Position numbers and translations under genes: made by a program | The notes under the pieces: generated by a model | What the model saw: only the letters and a program-made list of their open reading frames with translations | Databases searched by the model: none | What the model was told of the DNA's origin: nothing | Source of the DNA: Ceratopteris richardii | Lineage: Eukaryota; Streptophyta; Polypodiopsida; Polypodiales; Pteridaceae | DNA length: 64,000 nt | NCBI GenBank assembly: GCA_020310875.1 | Contig: CM035408.1 | Coordinates: 144,550,907 to 144,614,906, forward strand | Direction of reading: 5' to 3' | Part shown: piece after piece, positions 39,301 through 48,369 of the stretch | How the letters are laid out: every line of letters begins with the position of its first letter | Position numbering within the stretch: the stretch's first letter is position 1

Positions 39301-39976
39301 GTGATGTTTTCACATTCTTATTTGCAGGGCCAAAGGTTAGGACTGGTACCAACTTATTTGCCCATTTGGGAACAACTTCCAAATTGAACAGATAAGCATC
39401 AGGTAGTTCATCAGACACTCCTTTTGGTGACTCTCCTGAAGTAATGCGAGAAAGGTGATCTGCCCGAAGGTGGGTTCTACCTTTCCTGACAACAACTTCA
39501 AAGTCATATTCCATTAGTAAGAGGAACCATCTTACTAAGCGTCCAGTATTGCAAGGTTTATTGACCAAATATAACAAAGCTTGATGATCAGTGAAAAACT
39601 TGAACTTGTTGGCCAATAAATAGTGTCTAAACTTCTTCACAGCATATACCATGCCTAAGCCCTCTCGCTCAGTTGTGGTATAGTTCCGTTCAGCTGCAGT
39701 GAGCTGTCTACTAGCATATGCTATGGGCAAATCTAAGTTTCCTTCACTTGTGGGTTGTGCAAGCACACATCCTATGACATGATTGGATGCATCCACATGG
39801 ACATGGAATGGTTTATTCCAATCAGGAGTGGTCAGTATTGGTGCCGTGCACAAACGTTTCTTCAGTTCGTTGAAAGAATTCTCGCATTCGTCGTTCCACT
39901 CAAAATTAGACAACAAGGCATAAAGGGGTCTAGCTATGATCACGTACATGTGGATAAACCTACGTAAGATCCACAA
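36329..39976 (-). CDS. Gypsy-D pol: RNase H, double-HHCC integrase, second retropepsin, W-V repeat tail
   Basis: A 1215-aa open frame. Order: RT end (RRFIHMYVIIARPLYALL), RNase H (HVHVDASNHVIGCVLAQ, FFTDHQALLYL), zinc module 1 (HEGLLGNHYS...CPMC), zinc module 2 (HNGVAGGHFG...CDTCQRAQ), and integrase core with intact DDE (KWGIDFIGPI; SDRGTHFLNE; ANGQAESTNK). The C-terminal domain follows (GDLVLVYTLKQHARKLEKR). After integrase, at about residues 815-925, comes a retropepsin-like domain: FVTIEIGQG, VKALIDSGAASSAV with the DSG triad near 37470, and EPLVLGQDWIYDHAV. The final ~290 residues are basic, with repeats QIWVHKG, QVWVLKK, QMWVPKK, RMWVWKP and LKWVPIK. The second protease and the tail are unusual for a Ty3/gypsy pol. 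No stop interrupts the frame. Confidence 0.88.
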   Translation of the reverse strand: MWILRRFIHMYVIIARPLYALLSNFEWNDECENSFNELKKRLCTAPILTTPDWNKPFHVHVDASNHVIGCVLAQPTSEGNLDLPIAYASRQLTAAERNYTTTEREGLGMVYAVKKFRHYLLANKFKFFTDHQALLYLVNKPCNTGRLVRWFLLLMEYDFEVVVRKGRTHLRADHLSRITSGESPKGVSDELPDAYLFNLEVVPKWANKLVPVLTFGPANKNVKTSQEEIVRSQKYHILAGSMYKQDTAGVLACCVEDDEHSSWLQQAHEGLLGNHYSKQRTLQNLKRLGVYWPSMDKEIHEWIKNCPMCRERPPVEHATLYQVSLIPDWSAPLVEFMRSGRLPKEASLARRRSMEQEAQGYALVGDNLYRRGKDGYLRLCVHESNYLKVLETAHNGVAGGHFGPDRVIKTILFSGLWWPTLHMDAHTYVKKCDTCQRAQYPVRKEEMPLRPMMGGRAFSKWGIDFIGPINPPARNSHAEYIIVATDYLTKWVDVKATTKNDAQTTAKFLFENVFTRYGLPIELVSDRGTHFLNEVIENLLQEFLVIHKKSAPYHPQANGQAESTNKILCNVLTKLVNNKRFDWDKQLHHVVWAYRVAYKTVLNATPFQMVFGQNAVLPLDFLIPALNVAQEHEWNGHELSSRIFDLERLGETRLRAAAGIYAAKKRQKAYFDAHIKDKALKEGDLVLVYTLKQHARKLEKRGYGPMIINRISTSGAVQLATLEGDILPNYISGCRVKLYQEPLTEDMLKRLNTAKKRKEEELRVREEAQAEARERIRRNKLRRLGLDVSSKAPKYHMDMCQKSSIATSQVIDRRPFVTIEIGQGKDTRTVKALIDSGAASSAVRLSYCQDLQLNINPIEAYLIGLGGVETPCLGEVELPIYLQDVRMKVKALVCQDENLTEPLVLGQDWIYDHAVNLNLRSQILQVWVHEQCITIELENCMLPDQCTTHSLSSSKTNHMEEDVCVKSSMMQKESIMEEQAQRQADSSSGARTNATTTTQQTKQAQPNRTTAISNRQRDFQRKVVPSMKQIWVHKGEKPPALPPQIPSRQANQVRRQRKQLGQAQSQGIQQVWVLKKLVEAQQGRLQMWVPKKLLHLQQPVFSHMRKVSTKKPKGEEGKNHVQRPKGDQINSSTIIGRRAKRMWVWKPKVQVASIKPKRQPHWIPQFRKHPTRKTPEVISTVPNAVLKWVPIKRKDQWSSRDPMDTSNKVDINICR

Positions 39977-40941
39977 TGGCCCATAAAGGCTTGTACCTCT
40001 TTAACATTCCTTGGCCTTGGTAGCTCCACTATGTCTCGTACCTTATCTTCATCTGTTGAGATTCCATTCTTAGAAACAATATGACCTAAGATTTTACCTT
40101 GACGCACCATGAACACACACTTTTCTGGGTTCAGACACACTCAATATTCTCTACATTTGTTGAAGATTTGTCTGAGCTCAGGGATGTGAAACCTTCTTTC
40201 TTGGGAATGAGCACATAAATCATCCACATACACTTCTAAGCTCTTGTGCAAGAACTCTTTGAAGACATGACACATGAGCCTTTGGAATGTTGCAGGTGCA
40301 TTGGTGAGCCCAAATGGCATCACACGAAATGCAAAGATTCCCCACTCTGTAGCAAAAGCTGTTTTGTGTTGATCTTCTAGGGCAATGGCTACTTGATTGT
40401 AACCTGAAAACCCATCAAGGAAGCTATAAACTTCCTTGCCTGCAACACGCTCCAAAAGGTGTTCCGTGATTGGAAGTGGATAACTATCTCTGATAGTAGC
40501 GGCATTAACTTTTTTAAGGTTAATACACACTCGCAACTTTCCGTTCTTCTTGGGCACCACTACAATGGGGGACACCCATTCAGTATGCTCAATCTCATAG
40601 ATGAATCCAGCTTCAATCAACCTATCAATTTCTTCTTTTATTTTGGCTGCATAGGTATCATTATATGTGTAGGGCTTCTGTTTGGTGGGCTTGGCATCAA
40701 CAGTCATGGGGATAGTATGAGAGCAAATTCTTGGATCTACGCCTTTCAAGTCTCTATAGTGCCACGCAAACACATCCCGATATTCCCTTAATAGAGCTAC
40801 AAGCTCTATTTCTTCTCTTGCACTTAGGTCATCTCCTATATATGTGCATCTCTCTTCGTTCTCTTCGATGGTCACTACAATCTTCTTGGTCTTTTCTTTA
40901 TTATCATATGATTCTCCTATGATGGCCTCTCTCTTAGGCAT
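39940..40941 (-). pseudogene. Gypsy-D reverse transcriptase
   Basis: Starts ATG at 40941-40939 immediately after TGA (40944-40942), as in gypsy-B. RT motifs: DVFAWHYRDLKGVDP, EHTEWVSPIVVVPKKNGKLR, SFLDGFSGYNQVAIALEDQ, FGLTNAPATFQRLM, VYVDDLCAHS (catalytic), ILGHIVSKNGIS. It is interrupted by TGA at 40143-40141, where gypsy-B codes Glu. A one-base frameshift near 39970 (GHCG..LRRFIHM) leads into the next frame, which continues pol. Otherwise it is collinear with gypsy-B. Confidence 0.9.
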
Positions 40942-41573
40942 TCATACCAAAATTTTGCGGTCGTCAACTTCATATTTCTTGAAGTTTTCTGGTACTTCAC
41001 CTCCTCTTCTTGTTTCATTGCTTTTCTTTTCTTTTTCTTTTGACTACTCTCACTTCCATCCTTTGAATTTACTGTTTTAATACTTGTGAGAGGTTCTTCT
41101 TCTTTCTGGGTGAACACTCCTACATCTTCTAGATAGTGCTTCTCTGAGTTAAAGCAACTATCCATCACAATAGACTCCAGATCATCGTCATTCTCTTCTT
41201 CTTCTATGACATCACTAGGGTCACATTCTTCTAGCAAGGGCTGACACATGAACACTGAGATATCATAACCCTCCTCATCACAATGAGGTGTCCATTGTTC
41301 TTCATTGACAGCAATGTCCATGGTAGCTAAGATTTGTGGCCAGCCATGAGGCTCAAATTCCTCATCTGGAAAGATCATCGGTGTATAGGCTGGGTCTCTA
41401 ACTGGTCTATCTCCTGGGGAAGTTCCTTCTTCTCTCGCTTTCAAGCGTTTTTCCTCTTCCTCTACGACCTTGCACATCCACAAATGAGTATCTTCGTGCA
41501 ACCATGATGTATCACGTGAACTTTCAGAATGCACAGAGATGGAATCTTCTTTCGCTTTATGGATAGGATTCCA
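40917..41573 (-). pseudogene. Gypsy-D acidic linker between protease and RT
   Basis: Continues in frame after the TAG at 41576-41574. Shared with gypsy-B: SWLHEDTHLWMCKV, NEEQWTPHCDEEGYDISVF, a Glu/Asp-rich stretch and KKKKRK. A small deletion near 41000 shifts the frame. In the other frame the conserved EVPENFKKYE and the terminal GTA-TGA-ATG are still visible. Confidence 0.7.
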
Positions 41574-44500
41574 CTATAGGGGTGGCACATCTCTGAAGGA
41601 GTAATCCTTCAAATTGACCTTGGTGGTGACCCCTAAGTGCTGTAAGTACAAGGAGTTGGTTCCCCAATCCTGTACTATTTGCAATTGTCGTAGGAAGGGT
41701 CTTCCTAGGATCATCTCATAGACGTTATTTTTCTCAAAGTCACATATAGCAAATGTATGTTCAAACTCCACACCACAAGTGGTTAGAGTTATCCCTTCGA
41801 GCAATCCTAGAGGTCTTTCAAAATGACCGTCGGCCATTTGAAGCTTCATTCTAGTTGGTCTTAATGTGGGTTTGCCCCATTGCTTCCACAAAGAGGTGGT
41901 TGCAATGGCAACACCAGCACCTGAATCTATGATTGCTTTGGTTGTGTAACCTTGGTAAGTGATTGGAAGATAAGTATTACCTTCCTCACCCTCACACATG
42001 TCCCCTATTTTGTCTAGAGGTATCTCTGGCACTTTTTGCTTAGAGCCTGTTTTTGGCATATTGGACTCAAGTTCTGGAACCTGATCCTTCACATGATTCC
42101 ATAGCTCAGCTTTTGATTTGAGCAACTCTTCTACAGTGAGGTGACACTGAACCTTAGTGTTCTTCACGACATCAGTGTTCCTTGGAACCACTGAGTGTTC
42201 ATTTCTTACTAGTATTGTGGGAGCTCTAATCTGGAGTGATTCAGATTCCCATGGGCCTGGAAATTGAGGCAGTTCTTCTAGGGTATTAGATTCAAAATCT
42301 AATCTTTCATCTTCTTGTTGTTCTGCTTCACCTCCGTAAATAGATGGAATGTCTTGGGGAAATTGATCATGAAGATCATCAATCTCAGGAATAGGAGGGG
42401 AATTACCCTTCTCCTGGGCCCATTTCTCTTCTTGTATTTCCCGCAAGAACTCTTGAGAGTACTGTTGAATTGAAGGAGGTATTCCAGCCTCTGTGGAATT
42501 AGGAACATAAGATCCCATTGGTGGTGAGCTTCCTCTTTCAATAACTGGTTGAGCCTGTGGAGGTAAAGAAACTTGTGGTTTGTTTACCAATTGCTCTAAT
42601 CTTTCTAGTAAGCCTTGGAAATGCAAATCCGGTTTGATAGAGTTTGTCTGATTGAACTTTTGACTAGTCTCAAGTATAGCTTGAGCTTGTTCTACCATTT
42701 TCATGCACATTTTCATCCGTTCAATCTCTAAATCTACTCTAGGGTAACTCTTGTCTAGGTTTGCAGCTGTAGGCTCTTCTTGAAGTCGAGCCTGGTAGGC
42801 CTTGAACATCATGTCCAAGCCTTCTGGGGTTGGATCTGCAAGAACAGACCCTGGTTGCGGTCTATTTACAATGGGAGGTGGGGTGGGATGAGGTGGAGTG
42901 GATGGAGTTTCGGCATGCGAGGGGCTTTGAGATGCAATGTCTTCTATTTTTGTTTTCGCTTCTTTTAAGCTTTCTTCTAGTTCCGATAACTTTTTATTCC
43001 ACTTGTGATTGGCCTTCTCTCTAGTATCCTTCCATGTTCTTGTTTTCCTCTTACTAGGCTCTCCTGATTCACTCGACTCTGATTGTTCTATTGGTTTATC
43101 CTGTTTTAAGGCTTGTGCTCTAGTGACAGCTTGTATAGGAGCCACATTGCTACTACTTGAACTTGAATCTGCCACTAAGCCTACCACATTAATGGGTGTA
43201 ATCTTGGGTGCACTAGAGGGGTTTCTTGGACAATCTGTCGGGAGATGGTCTTTGCCACAATCAGGACAAAAAGCCTGTATTGTGATAGCCTGTCCTTGAC
43301 TCGGAGATGGTGGGTGGGGACAGTCACGAATGAAATGGTCACCTTGACATCTGAAACAAGATCCTCTAGGGGCTTGTGGTCTCATTTGTCTCAATTGGGG
43401 CCTAGGGTTAGGATTTGTGTACATGACATTGGAGTATTCTGGCTCCCAATTTTGCTCCATAGGTGGTGCCTCATATTGATATGAGTAAATCTCACTATGT
43501 TCAGGTGACTCTGTGTAATAAGCATGTGGACTACCTTCATGGGAATAGTCTGAACTATGAGCATGAGAGTCATTATCTGGTATCAATGGGGTTAGTGGCA
43601 CCAATGCTCTATTTGGATTTTCCTCTCCCACAGTATATTTGACTGGAATCACGTTGGAAGGAGCTTGTGGTTGGTTTCCCAAGACTGGTTGTGGCCTATA
43701 TTGTGCCTGATATTGCTGTTGTGGTCTATAATATGGCTGTTGGTATTGGTTTTGATACCTACCTGGTTGGTAAGGTTGTTGATAATTCTGTCTAACAGCC
43801 TGCCTATTATAGGGACAATCTTGAGCCGTGTGGTTCGTATATTTTCTCTCAATAGTGCAATATGGAGCATTCCTTTCTCTCATGTTCTGGTTGTGCAATG
43901 GGCATACATTAGCCATGTGGTCGCCTCCGCAAGTATAACATCGATTCAATGGAGTGACTCTCTGTGTTTTTTTATTTTGGACTCCTAGCTTCTTGGCAAC
44001 TTGCTCAGCTATCTCCTCTATTTCCGTGGAGATTTTTGAAGTATGACTAGTAGAACTATCAGAATCCTTATAGAGTTTGGACAATCCTAACTCCTCACCC
44101 AAGTTATCTTCTATGTTAATGCACGTCCGCACACACTCTTCTATGGATCTAGGCTCTTTCAAGTACACATATGATCTTAAATTTGTGCTCAATAAGCCAT
44201 CTAAGAACAAAGCCACTTGTTTGGCTGGTGTGGGTAACTCTGGAGTAGGGCATCTTTCTAGGTACTGTCTGAACCTTCTACTTGCTAGTCGCACTGTTTC
44301 TTGGGGTGTCTGCTTGAAACTGTGGATCAAGGATGATGTGTTATGCCTGATACCACTCTTGGAAAGTTCTACAATGAATTCGTCTAGCAATTGACCTATA
44401 TCGCGATAGTTGCGACTACTCAGTGGTTGAAACCAAGCTAAGGCAGTGCCCTTAAGAGTCAGACCAAATGCCTCGTACTGGGTGAACAAATCCTCAACCT

Positions 44501-45383
44501 GTTCAGCTCTTAACACTTGTTTGAACTCGGCCACATGATCATAAGGATCTCCTGACCCGTCAAAATAATTCTTCATTGCCTTGATCACTTGAGTGGGTCT
44601 AAGGGTTCTTGGGTGCTCTCGGGGTCTAGGCAATGGAAAATCATGTTCATCTCTTTGTTGCCTATGTGCTTGATGTCTCTCTCTTTCAGGTCTTTCATTT
44701 TCAAATCCTGCTCTATTTCTGCCCACCGTGTGTGCAAAACTTACCTCAGGTCTCTCTCTAGTTCTTTCTCTCTGGGCTTCATGAGCTTGGGATGATCCTA
44801 CTCCTTGGAGGCCATGGGAAACATTGGATCTTGGTGGAGGGAAAATCAATTCATTCTTCCAAGTATATGCATGTCTATCATGTTCTGTTACTGAGAATAT
44901 CTTCTCTGATGTGTTATCCAGGTAGACAACTTTGCCTGGTATCTCAGGATCTTTGAGTTCATAGATGATAACTATGCCCAATTGGCTAGGTTGATCTGGC
45001 TTGAATCTCCAAAAGGCTTCCTTTGTTTCTCTATTCAAAAATAGTTCTATGCTTTTGTTGTCTTGAGGGATCCAGTCTGGAGTGATCACTCTGGTCAAAA
45101 CTGACTTGCCTCTAGGAGTCTGGGGTCCTTGTCCTACATTTCCTTGTTCTAGGTCTCCTATCTCATTCTCATGAATGATATTTCCAAACTCATCGGTCCT
45201 ATCTGGTTGGTTGGTAACCATATACATGGTTCCTTCCTTATCAATGTATGAACCCTCTTCGAACTTGACCACCGGGTGTTCAAGTCCAAAGGATTGATCT
45301 GGACTTTTGAGTTGGACCAATGATCGCCTCAGACCATCCTCATAGATGCGAGCACCTAATTGGTTGGTCCGAATATATTCCAA
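41574..45383 (-). CDS. Gypsy-D gag-protease
   Basis: A 1269-codon frame, continuous with the gag start at 45608 except for a TAG at 45386-45384 (CAG in gypsy-B). Order: N-terminal region (LGARIYEDGLRRSLVQ, SYIDKEGTMY); capsid (TQVIKAMKNYFDGSGDPYDH, LAWFQPLSSRNYRDI, LRSYVYLKEPRSIEEC); a Gln/Tyr/Pro-rich linker; three CX2CX3HX4C knuckles (CYTCGGDHMANVC near 43920, CFRCQGDHFIRDC near 43340, CPDCGKDHLPTDC near 43250); a charged helix (KWNKKLSELEESLKEAKTK); a long linker; and protease (TTKAIIDSGAGVAIATT, DSG near 41928; YEMILGRPFLRQLQ). It ends at TAG 41576-41574, where gypsy-B reads Gln. Confidence 0.92.
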   Translation of the reverse strand: MEYIRTNQLGARIYEDGLRRSLVQLKSPDQSFGLEHPVVKFEEGSYIDKEGTMYMVTNQPDRTDEFGNIIHENEIGDLEQGNVGQGPQTPRGKSVLTRVITPDWIPQDNKSIELFLNRETKEAFWRFKPDQPSQLGIVIIYELKDPEIPGKVVYLDNTSEKIFSVTEHDRHAYTWKNELIFPPPRSNVSHGLQGVGSSQAHEAQRERTRERPEVSFAHTVGRNRAGFENERPERERHQAHRQQRDEHDFPLPRPREHPRTLRPTQVIKAMKNYFDGSGDPYDHVAEFKQVLRAEQVEDLFTQYEAFGLTLKGTALAWFQPLSSRNYRDIGQLLDEFIVELSKSGIRHNTSSLIHSFKQTPQETVRLASRRFRQYLERCPTPELPTPAKQVALFLDGLLSTNLRSYVYLKEPRSIEECVRTCINIEDNLGEELGLSKLYKDSDSSTSHTSKISTEIEEIAEQVAKKLGVQNKKTQRVTPLNRCYTCGGDHMANVCPLHNQNMRERNAPYCTIERKYTNHTAQDCPYNRQAVRQNYQQPYQPGRYQNQYQQPYYRPQQQYQAQYRPQPVLGNQPQAPSNVIPVKYTVGEENPNRALVPLTPLIPDNDSHAHSSDYSHEGSPHAYYTESPEHSEIYSYQYEAPPMEQNWEPEYSNVMYTNPNPRPQLRQMRPQAPRGSCFRCQGDHFIRDCPHPPSPSQGQAITIQAFCPDCGKDHLPTDCPRNPSSAPKITPINVVGLVADSSSSSSNVAPIQAVTRAQALKQDKPIEQSESSESGEPSKRKTRTWKDTREKANHKWNKKLSELEESLKEAKTKIEDIASQSPSHAETPSTPPHPTPPPIVNRPQPGSVLADPTPEGLDMMFKAYQARLQEEPTAANLDKSYPRVDLEIERMKMCMKMVEQAQAILETSQKFNQTNSIKPDLHFQGLLERLEQLVNKPQVSLPPQAQPVIERGSSPPMGSYVPNSTEAGIPPSIQQYSQEFLREIQEEKWAQEKGNSPPIPEIDDLHDQFPQDIPSIYGGEAEQQEDERLDFESNTLEELPQFPGPWESESLQIRAPTILVRNEHSVVPRNTDVVKNTKVQCHLTVEELLKSKAELWNHVKDQVPELESNMPKTGSKQKVPEIPLDKIGDMCEGEEGNTYLPITYQGYTTKAIIDSGAGVAIATTSLWKQWGKPTLRPTRMKLQMADGHFERPLGLLEGITLTTCGVEFEHTFAICDFEKNNVYEMILGRPFLRQLQIVQDWGTNSLYLQHLGVTTKVNLKDYSFRDVPPL

Positions 45384-45608
45384 CTATGTCTTATAGGGAC
45401 CTTCTGGTGTTTGTAGATGGGCACTCCCTGAGCCACCTGCAGGTTTTCCCATGCTAAAAGACATTTCTGAATCACTTGTGTCTGAACTTAGTATAAGATG
45501 ACCACTTAGTTGTTGTGCCCAAGACTTGGATGTATGGTTGACACTAGCCTTAGAAGATCTAATGCTTTGTTTATCCTTGCCTAAGTGTCTACCAGATCTC
45601 AGGTTCAT
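45384..45608 (-). CDS. Gypsy-D gag start
   Basis: MNLRSGRHLGKDKQSIRSS..., 74 codons to a TAG that replaces CAG of gypsy-B. It is the true N-terminus of the gag-protease frame. The start is supported by the same MNLRSG at 13774 in gypsy-B and by loss of similarity upstream. Confidence 0.85.
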   Translation of the reverse strand: MNLRSGRHLGKDKQSIRSSKASVNHTSKSWAQQLSGHLILSSDTSDSEMSFSMGKPAGGSGSAHLQTPEGPYKT

Positions 45609-47167
45609 AAGCTTTAGTCAAGAGTCCAAATTTTCCCTTTGGTATGGTTCAAAATTCTTTGGAGCCCCCTTGGTTCCCTAGTCCCACTTGAGGGTCAACT
45701 TCAAATTATCCTATCTCAAAATCAACGCGCTATAGAGCTCAAAAAATGGACTTCGGATGAAAAAGTTATGTCAAATCAGGCTCCTGGGGATCAAAACAGG
45801 CAAACAGGACCTTTTAGAGAAAATCGCGATTTTGAGCTGAAAATCGTGTTTTGAAAATCGCGATTTTGAGCAGAGAATCGTGTTTTGAAAATCGCGATGT
45901 TGAGCACAGAATCGTGTTTTAGAAAATCACGATTTTGAGCACAAAATCGTGTTTTTTGAAAATCGTGATGTTGAGCACAGAATCGTGTTTTAGAAAATCG
46001 CGATGTTGAGCACAAAATCGTGTTTTTTGAAAATCGCGATTTTGTCTCAGAGAATTGTGATTTCACAAAATCGTGTTTTTGGCTGAAAATCATGATTTGT
46101 GAGAATCGCGATTTTGAGCCCGCTGAAAATCGTATTTGCTCAGAATCGTGTTTTTGACATGAAAATCGCGATTGTCAACAGGGAATCGTGTTTTCATAGA
46201 ATCGTGTTTTAGAGAATCGTATTTTTTCAGAATCGTGTTTTTTGGCTGAAAATCGTGATTTTTTGAAAATCGTGTTTTTGCTGAAAATCGTGATTTGTGA
46301 GAATCGTGTTTTTTTTTTAAATCTCGATTTTGAGCAAAAAATCGTGTTTATACAGAATCGCCTTTTTTCACAAAATCGTGTTTTTACTGAAAATCGTGAT
46401 TTTTTGAGAATCACGATTTTGAGTAGGGAATTGTGTTTTCTCAAAATCGTGTTTTCTGGCTGAAAATCGTGATTTGTGAGAATCGCGATTTTGAGCACAA
46501 TCACAGAATCGTGTTTTCTCAGAATCGTGTTTTTGACATGAAAATCGCGATTTTGTCTCAGTGAATCGTGTTTTTTACAAAGTCGTGTTTTCACAAAATC
46601 GTGTTTTTACAGAATCGTGTTTTCACAACATCGTGATTCTCAGAATCGTATTTTTTGGCTGAAAATCGTGATTTGTGAGAATTGCGATTTTGAGCACAAT
46701 CACAGACTCGTGATTCTGAGAATGACCACAGAATCATGATCCTTTCAGCCAACTTTTAGGCGGGAAAACAGAAAATCGTGATTTTTTAAAAAAATTTGAA
46801 TTTTCACAGAATCGCGATTTTCATAACAGAATCGCGTTTTTTGGCGGGAAATTCAATTTTCTGAGCGCCGGCAATGGCGAGCTCCGTATGAGCAAAAAAT
46901 CATGAAAAAAACACAGCGCTTGCTCTCCCTTGCACCTCCTAACCCCTTCCCACACAATAATGCATGAAAAATGGTATGAAAATGGTGAAAATGCACTAAA
47001 AAACAAGAAATTTCTATGAAGAAGAAGATGGAAGAAGGTGGAGATGATGATGATGATGAAGATGAAGAGGAAAAAACAAAAAATGAACGGAAATGACAGT
47101 TTTTTTTTTTTACCTTCCAACGTCGCAAATCTACGATCTTACCATCACAACACTCGTCCTCGAAGCT
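45609..47167 (-). promoter_or_regulatory. Gypsy-D 5' leader (noncoding)
   Basis: A 1.56-kb untranslated leader. The gag-proximal part shares the block GGACTTCGGATGAAAAAG (about 45749) with gypsy-B. The rest is mostly the array of the next entry. The PBS-proximal 300 bp contain a (GAT)n stretch near 47040-47065 and no ORF of note. Confidence 0.7.
45822..46850 (-). repeat. Tandem AATCGCGATTTTGAG-type array in gypsy-D leader
   Basis: About 1 kb of irregular repeats of 15-25 bp built on AATCGCGATT or its decayed form AATCGTGTTTT, separated by GAGCACAGA or GGCTGAA stretches. The core ATCGCGAT is the same palindrome as in the gypsy-B array, but the surrounding unit is different. Most copies are now ATCGTG-type, suggesting CpG loss. 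Confidence 0.85.
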
Positions 47168-47188
47168 CTCTCCCTGGCAACGGCGCCA
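47168..47188 (-). other. Primer-binding site, tRNA-Asp type (gypsy-D)
   Basis: Minus strand TGGCGCCGTTGCCAGGGAGA, one mismatch to the classic plant tRNA-Asp primer site, 8 bases inside the LTR. Confidence 0.9.
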
Positions 47189-47196
47189 AAATTTGG

Positions 47197-47729
47197 TGTA
47201 GCTCAAGCGTAAGCACCACCTCCTTTACTTGTCAATCCCTGGAGACGTGAGGACCGGTATGAAGACCACGAGCAAGTGAAGGCACAAGTGAGTGAGTGAA
47301 AGCACACAAACATGCACACACATACACACACATGCGCACAAAGTAAGATCAAAGAGAGGAACAATGGAAAGCTTCGATTGCTTTTTTGACTAGTTTTGGC
47401 TCTGTCCAGACCTAGTGTCCGGCCTAGTTAAAAATTAGGTTCCAGGGCTTATTTGAGGGCTCAAACGAAGTCTAAAAATTATGAAAATTGGTACGATGGT
47501 ACTTCTAATACTCCTCAAGCTCGAGGACTCCTCGGCTTGAACAAAATGGAGTTATAAAAATAGATAATGGTATTTACAATGGTTTTTAGTGATGAAAATC
47601 ACTATTTTTGTAGGGGATTCATCTGAAAATTTGACATACACTTCATGGAGCTCCCTACTTGCTCCCTTTCCTTGTGTGTCCGCCTTTTGATGTGCTTCCA
47701 TGCTTTGTCCTTGAATTTGAGCTTCAACA
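47197..47729 (-). repeat. Gypsy-D 5' LTR (533 bp, TATA box deleted)
   Basis: Pairs with 34436-35045 but lacks the 75 bp corresponding to 34621-34695. The join is at GATTGC|TTTTTTGAC near 47382. The lost segment holds the TATA box and probably the transcription start. Confidence 0.92.
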
Positions 47730-47734
47730 CTCCC

Positions 47735-48110
47735 ATAAAACCATTCAAGCTCATACATGGCTCGATTAGAACTGAAGGAGTTCAAAGAAAGAGCGGCCTA
47801 GAGGTAACGGCTAGGCTCACAACTTTGCACAAAATGGAAGAACCCCTTATTCTAGCATCTAGACAGTTAGTGCAGACTGAGATCAGATGAAAGGAAGCAC
47901 ATTACAGGAAGTTGCTGCTGGGAGAGTTAGTTTTGTTACACAAACCATAGATAAATGCTCAAACTAGAGGAAAATGGACTCCCAATGGGAGGGACCATAC
48001 ATCAAATCAATACTTCAGTGGGGTGCTGTAGAATTGGAAACTCTCACTGGAGAGATGCTCCCCTTAACAAACATTTCTAGGCTTACGGCCTACCATCAAA
48101 TAGCATAATA
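47735..48110 (+). pseudogene. Gypsy-A integrase C-terminal part
   Basis: Continues the integrase cut at 34435: IKPFKLIHG, ILASRQLVQTEIR, then across stops HYRKLLLGELVLLHKP, TRGKWTPNGRDHTSNQYFS, and GVL.NWKLSLERCSP, i.e. the decayed DNA-binding end. It has stops and a changed frame after TEIR (47888). Confidence 0.7.
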
Positions 48111-48365
48111 GAACCAGATATAGACTACTTGGAATGCAAAATCTAGCTAGGTTGTATATAACCATTTTGTCCATTTTCTCGTTGATGTTTACTCCATTTT
48201 ATCATCTTTTGGATTCCTTGGAGGATTTGTTCATGTGCTTGTACGAAGTACAACACTAATTGGATCAGGAATGTTGGATTAGTCACAAAAAAATCTTTGC
48301 TTGAGTTGTTGTTTGGAGCATTGGTCCATGCATCAGACTCCCTCCACTCAGCGAATCCCTAGAAG
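48111..48365. other. Unassigned stretch after gypsy-A
   Basis: About 250 bp with no recognisable coding sequence or repeat. It could be gypsy-A 3' sequence or the flank of the gene fragment that follows. Confidence 0.3.
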
Positions 48366-48369
48366 CCAA

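Larger units (their letters stand above)
34436..47729 (-). mobile_element. Gypsy-D, complete 13.3-kb element
   Basis: A full-length Ty3/gypsy element on the minus strand: LTRs 47197-47729 (5') and 34436-35045 (3'), target duplication CTCCC (34431-34435, 47730-47734), tRNA-Asp primer site, repeat-array leader, gag-protease, RT-RNase H-integrase, a second retropepsin-like domain, a basic tail and a purine tract. It is broken only by a few stops and frameshifts. A 75-bp deletion in the 5' LTR removes the TATA box. Confidence 0.93.

Noticed and set aside
45822..46850. CRISPR-like or centromeric satellite array
   Set aside because: Repeats are short, irregular and confined between PBS and gag of a bounded element.
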